DNA of 16,445 nucleotides from Holosporaceae bacterium (GTDB taxonomy: Bacteria > Pseudomonadota > Alphaproteobacteria > UBA3830). The translations under genes were made by a program, and so were the position numbers. Position 1 is the stretch's first letter. Each line of letters begins with the position of its first letter. The notes below the pieces were generated by a model. The model saw nothing but the letters and a program-made list of their open reading frames with translations, was not told the DNA's origin and did no database searches. Below are positions 13,516 to 16,445 of the stretch, piece after piece. The stretch covers positions 1-16,445 of the forward strand of contig JAISCG010000058.1 in the NCBI GenBank assembly GCA_031265715.1, in the 5' to 3' direction.

Positions 13516-14304
13516 ATGATTAGTGCGAGAGATCGGCAGCGCATGATCGCCAAAATAAAAAACGTTTCCCGGGAGAAGGTTTTTTTCGATCCGGAGAATG
13601 TACATTTGAATGAGGAAGAAGAGCGTCTGCTGCAGGATATGACGGAACGCTACAATAAAGACGAGCCGCTGTCCAAGATATTGAATTGCAGATCTTTTTG
13701 GAAACACGATTTTTTTGTTAACGGCGACGTGCTGGATCCGCGCCCCGAAACCGAGATACTGATCGAGGCGGTTTTGAAGAGATTTGGCGTGCAGTCTTCT
13801 TTGAATTTCCTCGACGTCGGCACGGGCAGCGGGTGTATTCTGCTGAGTTTGTTGCATGAATACAAAAATTCACGCGGAATCGGAATCGATATCAGTCCGG
13901 GCGCAATAGACGTTGCAAAACATAATCGGGAAAAATTCGAAATAAAAAACGCGGATTTCAGGGCGTCCGATTGGAAGGATTTTCGCTGTGAAGGAGAAAT
14001 TGATATCGTCGTCAGTAATCCGCCCTACATCAAAACCGGTGATCTTAATTCCCTTGACAGAAATGTTCGAAACTACGATCCGCTGCCCGCGTTGGACGGC
14101 GGAGAAACCGGACTCGACGCCTACGTGTCGATATGCGAATCGGCCAAAGGATGGCTGAAACCGGGCGGCTCGATATTTTTTGAAATCGGCCGCGGCCAAG
14201 AAATTGACGTTTCTGCGATTCTGCGATCAAAAGATTTCGAAATAATCGAAATCCGGAAAGATTACGGCGGCATAGCGCGCATCGTCGAAGCGATACGAAA
14301 ATGA
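13516..14304 (+). CDS. prmC: Release-factor glutamine N5-methyltransferase PrmC
   Basis: A 262-residue SAM-dependent methyltransferase that methylates the glutamine of the GGQ loop in release factors. The helical N-terminal substrate domain ends in LDPRPETEILIEAVL (about 73-87). The Rossmann fold starts with LNFLDVGTGSGCILLSLL (SAM-binding glycines) and has the catalytic signature NPPYI (168-172). The C-terminal KPGGSIFFEIGRGQE matches the family. The usual length is about 275-285, so the N-terminal helical domain is somewhat short. Start is uncertain: ATG 13516 lies five bases after prfA without a clear ribosome-binding site; TTG 13504 overlapping the prfA stop would give 266 residues. Translation is probably coupled to prfA. 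Confidence 0.93.
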   Translation: MISARDRQRMIAKIKNVSREKVFFDPENVHLNEEEERLLQDMTERYNKDEPLSKILNCRSFWKHDFFVNGDVLDPRPETEILIEAVLKRFGVQSSLNFLDVGTGSGCILLSLLHEYKNSRGIGIDISPGAIDVAKHNREKFEIKNADFRASDWKDFRCEGEIDIVVSNPPYIKTGDLNSLDRNVRNYDPLPALDGGETGLDAYVSICESAKGWLKPGGSIFFEIGRGQEIDVSAILRSKDFEIIEIRKDYGGIARIVEAIRK

Positions 14305-14323
14305 AATTTTACGGGAGGTTATC

Positions 14324-15628
14324 ATGGGAAATTTATTCGGAACAGACGGAATTCGCGGCGTAGCCGGAGAGTATCCGATGACCGTCGAGTTTTGTTACCG
14401 GCTCGCGGAGGCGGTTTTTGCGAAATTCTGCACGTCGGAGGACCGAAAGCATACAATTCTCATCGGAAAGGATACCAGAATATCCGGAGATACGCTGGAG
14501 CACGCAATGGCGGCGGCTTTCTGTTCCTGCGGGGCGGATGTAAAATTGATCGGTGTTGTTCCCACTCCGGCCGTGTCAATTTTAACTCCGAAATTTGATG
14601 CGTCCGTGGGAATTATGGTAACGGCGTCGCACAATCCCTTTCTTTATAACGGCATTAAATTATTCGATGAAAACGGGCTGAAGCTTTCGGAAGAGCGGGA
14701 AAACGAAATTGAAAGCATCAATGCCGCGCCTCTGCTGCGAAAATTGAAGGTGCAAAGTATGGGGCGAGCGGAATATGTCCCCGGCGCTCTCGATGTTTAC
14801 TGCGATAAAATTATCAATTCTTTTAAATCTTTCGACGGCTGCGGCGTGAAAAAAATAGTTGTTGATTGCGCCAACGGGTCTTTTTCCGCCATTGCTTCGA
14901 AAATTTTAAAAAAGCTCGGATTTGACGTAATTTCCATCCACGATTCTCCCGACGGCGTTAACATAAACGAAAATTGCGGGGTGCTTTACCCGGACGTTCT
15001 GGGAAACGCCGTTCGAGAACACCGGGCCGACGCCGGAATTGCGTTTGACGGAGACGGAGACCGCGTCATTATTTCGGATCGCAACGGCGAAATCCGGGAC
15101 GGCGAGCAAATTCTCGCGATACTGGCGAAATCCGGGAGTTCCAAGGAGGTGGTGTCGACGGTGATGAGCAATTCCGCTCTCGGGCAATATTTAAAATCCG
15201 TCGGAGTCGAATTGGCGGAGGTCAACGTCGGCGATCGGAATATTCTGGAATACATGCAACTGAAAAAAGATGTGGAATTCGGAGCGGAGGCGTCCGGGCA
15301 TATTATAATAAGGTCGCATGCTCTGACCGGGGACGGACTTTTTGCGGCGCTGAAAGTTATCGAGCAGCGCGGAGTCGAGAATTTTTTGTTCAGGCCGAAT
15401 CCCGTGGTAAGTACCAACGTTTTTGTGAAAAATCGATTACTGATGAATGATAAAACGATGCAGGACGTTGTCCGAAAATTCAAAAAGCAACTGGAGGGAC
15501 GCGGTAAATTGACGGTGCGCATGTCCGGCACCGAACCGCTTCTCCGAATATACGTCGACGGAGAAAACAAAGAGGAATTGCAAAAAATCAGGGATGAAAT
15601 TTTGGAAGCCGCGGGAAGGTTGCTATGA
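14324..15628 (+). CDS. glmM: Phosphoglucosamine mutase
   Basis: A 434-residue enzyme interconverting glucosamine-6-phosphate and glucosamine-1-phosphate, which feeds UDP-GlcNAc for peptidoglycan and lipid A. It starts GNLFGTDGIRG as GlmM proteins do. The phosphorylated active-site serine is Ser102 in TASHNPFLYNGIKLF, the metal loop is DGDGDR (242-247), the sugar-binding segment is GAEASGHII and the phosphate-binding loop is RMSGTEPLLR (from 399). Length is slightly under the usual 440-450. GGGAGG lies before the ATG, 19 bases after prmC. The stop TGA overlaps the rmuC start as ATGA. In many alphaproteobacteria glmM sits beside ftsH or folP, so this location is a lineage-specific arrangement. 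Confidence 0.96.
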   Translation: MGNLFGTDGIRGVAGEYPMTVEFCYRLAEAVFAKFCTSEDRKHTILIGKDTRISGDTLEHAMAAAFCSCGADVKLIGVVPTPAVSILTPKFDASVGIMVTASHNPFLYNGIKLFDENGLKLSEERENEIESINAAPLLRKLKVQSMGRAEYVPGALDVYCDKIINSFKSFDGCGVKKIVVDCANGSFSAIASKILKKLGFDVISIHDSPDGVNINENCGVLYPDVLGNAVREHRADAGIAFDGDGDRVIISDRNGEIRDGEQILAILAKSGSSKEVVSTVMSNSALGQYLKSVGVELAEVNVGDRNILEYMQLKKDVEFGAEASGHIIIRSHALTGDGLFAALKVIEQRGVENFLFRPNPVVSTNVFVKNRLLMNDKTMQDVVRKFKKQLEGRGKLTVRMSGTEPLLRIYVDGENKEELQKIRDEILEAAGRLL

Positions 15629-16445
15629 CTTTACCGATTATCATCATCGTATTGCTTTTCGTGTCGACCTGTTGCTTTGCGTTTGCGCTTTTTTCACAGA
15701 GAGCCGAACTGAAAAAATCAGGTAAATTCGAAGGATTATATTTTGAGGCGTCGGCGGAAAAATCGGCGCTGCAGGAGCGTTGCAAAAATCTGGAGGAAAA
15801 AATCAAGTTTTTGGAAAATACCGAGGAAAAGCTGACGGCCACTTTTAAAGCGCTCAGCTCCGACGCACTTTTTCAAAACAATCAATTGTTTATGGATCTG
15901 GCCAATGCCGTATTCGAGCGTTTTCATGAAAAAACGAAATCCGAGACGGAGACCGGCACAAAAACCGTCCTGAATCTCGTGGATCCGATCAAAAATGCTC
16001 TGAGCGGCATGGGAACGAAGCTGGAGGATTTGGAAAAGGCTCGCATCAGAGCGGAGGAATCGCTGAAAACGCAGATCGAAAATCTTATCTCCGCGCAAAA
16101 CGTGCTGGAAACGAGTGCCGGTCATCTGGTTTCGGTGTTTAAAGCTCCGACCATTCGCGGTCGCTGGGGAGAAATACACCTGCGCCGTGTGGTTGAGCTG
16201 GCCGGCATGGTGGATCACTGCGACTTCGAAGAGCAGGTTTTTCACGAAGACGACGACGGTAAAATTCGCCCGGACATGGTGGTGTATCTCCCCGAAGATC
16301 GTCAGATCGTGATAGATGCGAAGGTACCCCTGTCGGCCTATCTCAAGGCGATCGAGACGAATGATCCCAAGGCGAAAAAAACTCTGATGGAAGAGTACGC
16401 GAAGCAGATTCGCGCCTGCATTTCCGATCTTTCGGGGAAAAAATA
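15625..16445 (+). CDS. rmuC: RmuC-family DNA recombination protein, N-terminal part
   Basis: Open to the right edge; 273 codons are visible. An N-terminal hydrophobic helix (about 3-25) is followed by a coiled-coil region rich in Glu and Lys (about 30-160). The conserved RmuC core then begins: FKAPTIRGRWGEIHLRRVVE, LAGMVDHCDFEEQV, KIRPDMVVYLPEDRQIVIDA and KVPLSAYLKAIE. RmuC proteins limit rearrangements at inverted repeats in E. coli and are predicted to contain a restriction-endonuclease-like fold; the D-x-K element (IDAKVPL) fits this. The ATG overlaps the glmM stop as ATGA, with GGGAAGG about 7 bases upstream, so it belongs to the same operon. The C-terminal part lies outside the window. 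Confidence 0.92.
   Translation, partial: MTLPIIIIVLLFVSTCCFAFALFSQRAELKKSGKFEGLYFEASAEKSALQERCKNLEEKIKFLENTEEKLTATFKALSSDALFQNNQLFMDLANAVFERFHEKTKSETETGTKTVLNLVDPIKNALSGMGTKLEDLEKARIRAEESLKTQIENLISAQNVLETSAGHLVSVFKAPTIRGRWGEIHLRRVVELAGMVDHCDFEEQVFHEDDDGKIRPDMVVYLPEDRQIVIDAKVPLSAYLKAIETNDPKAKKTLMEEYAKQIRACISDLSGKK

Overview
The window looks like a chromosomal piece of an alphaproteobacterium, probably a host-associated one. The support is gene order and protein signatures: ftsE-ftsX-ydcF-plsC in a row, an alphaproteobacterial-style YbjN protein, secB next to polA, and a PotG-type ATPase. Two Sec-exported leucine-rich-repeat proteins and a mevalonate-pathway enzyme (HMG-CoA reductase) would fit a protist- or animal-associated Holosporales/Rickettsiales-like lineage. 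That placement is inference; no rRNA or tRNA gene is present to test it.

Layout. Positions 1-1876 (minus strand): a YbjN-family protein, a PotG-like ABC ATPase, and the start of a lipoprotein amino-acid-type solute-binding protein that runs off the left edge. Positions 2053-2994 (plus): a small exported LRR_5/BspA-like protein with a recently duplicated C-terminal tail and a good sigma70-like promoter. Positions 2995-3199: a gap with a nested hairpin and the promoter for the next unit. Positions 3200-7284 (plus): secB, polA (proofreading site apparently lost) and a class I-like HMG-CoA reductase, tightly packed and probably co-transcribed. Positions 7243-9228 (minus): a 661-residue exported protein with a C-terminal leucine-rich region, overlapping the end of the reductase gene tail to tail. 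Positions 9229-9593: a gap with an imperfect palindromic repeat of the GTCATTGCG...GGCAATCC type and a strong promoter. Positions 9594-16445 (plus): one long co-directional cluster ftsE, ftsX, ydcF, plsC, prfA, prmC, glmM, rmuC, mostly with overlapping or near-abutting genes; rmuC is cut by the right edge.

How it fits together. The right-hand cluster combines division (FtsEX), envelope synthesis (YdcF, PlsC, GlmM), translation termination (PrfA and its methyltransferase PrmC) and genome maintenance (RmuC). The two LRR genes stand alone, each with its own promoter, on either side of the secB-polA-HMGR block, and the only repeat-like sequences seen lie in the gaps beside them. Two 13-base words that are 3 bases apart at 9486-9514 occur in the same order and orientation on either side of the first LRR gene (1946-1958 and 3113-3125). 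This raises the possibility that this LRR gene is an inserted cassette. No tRNA, rRNA, CRISPR array, transposase or phage gene was seen.
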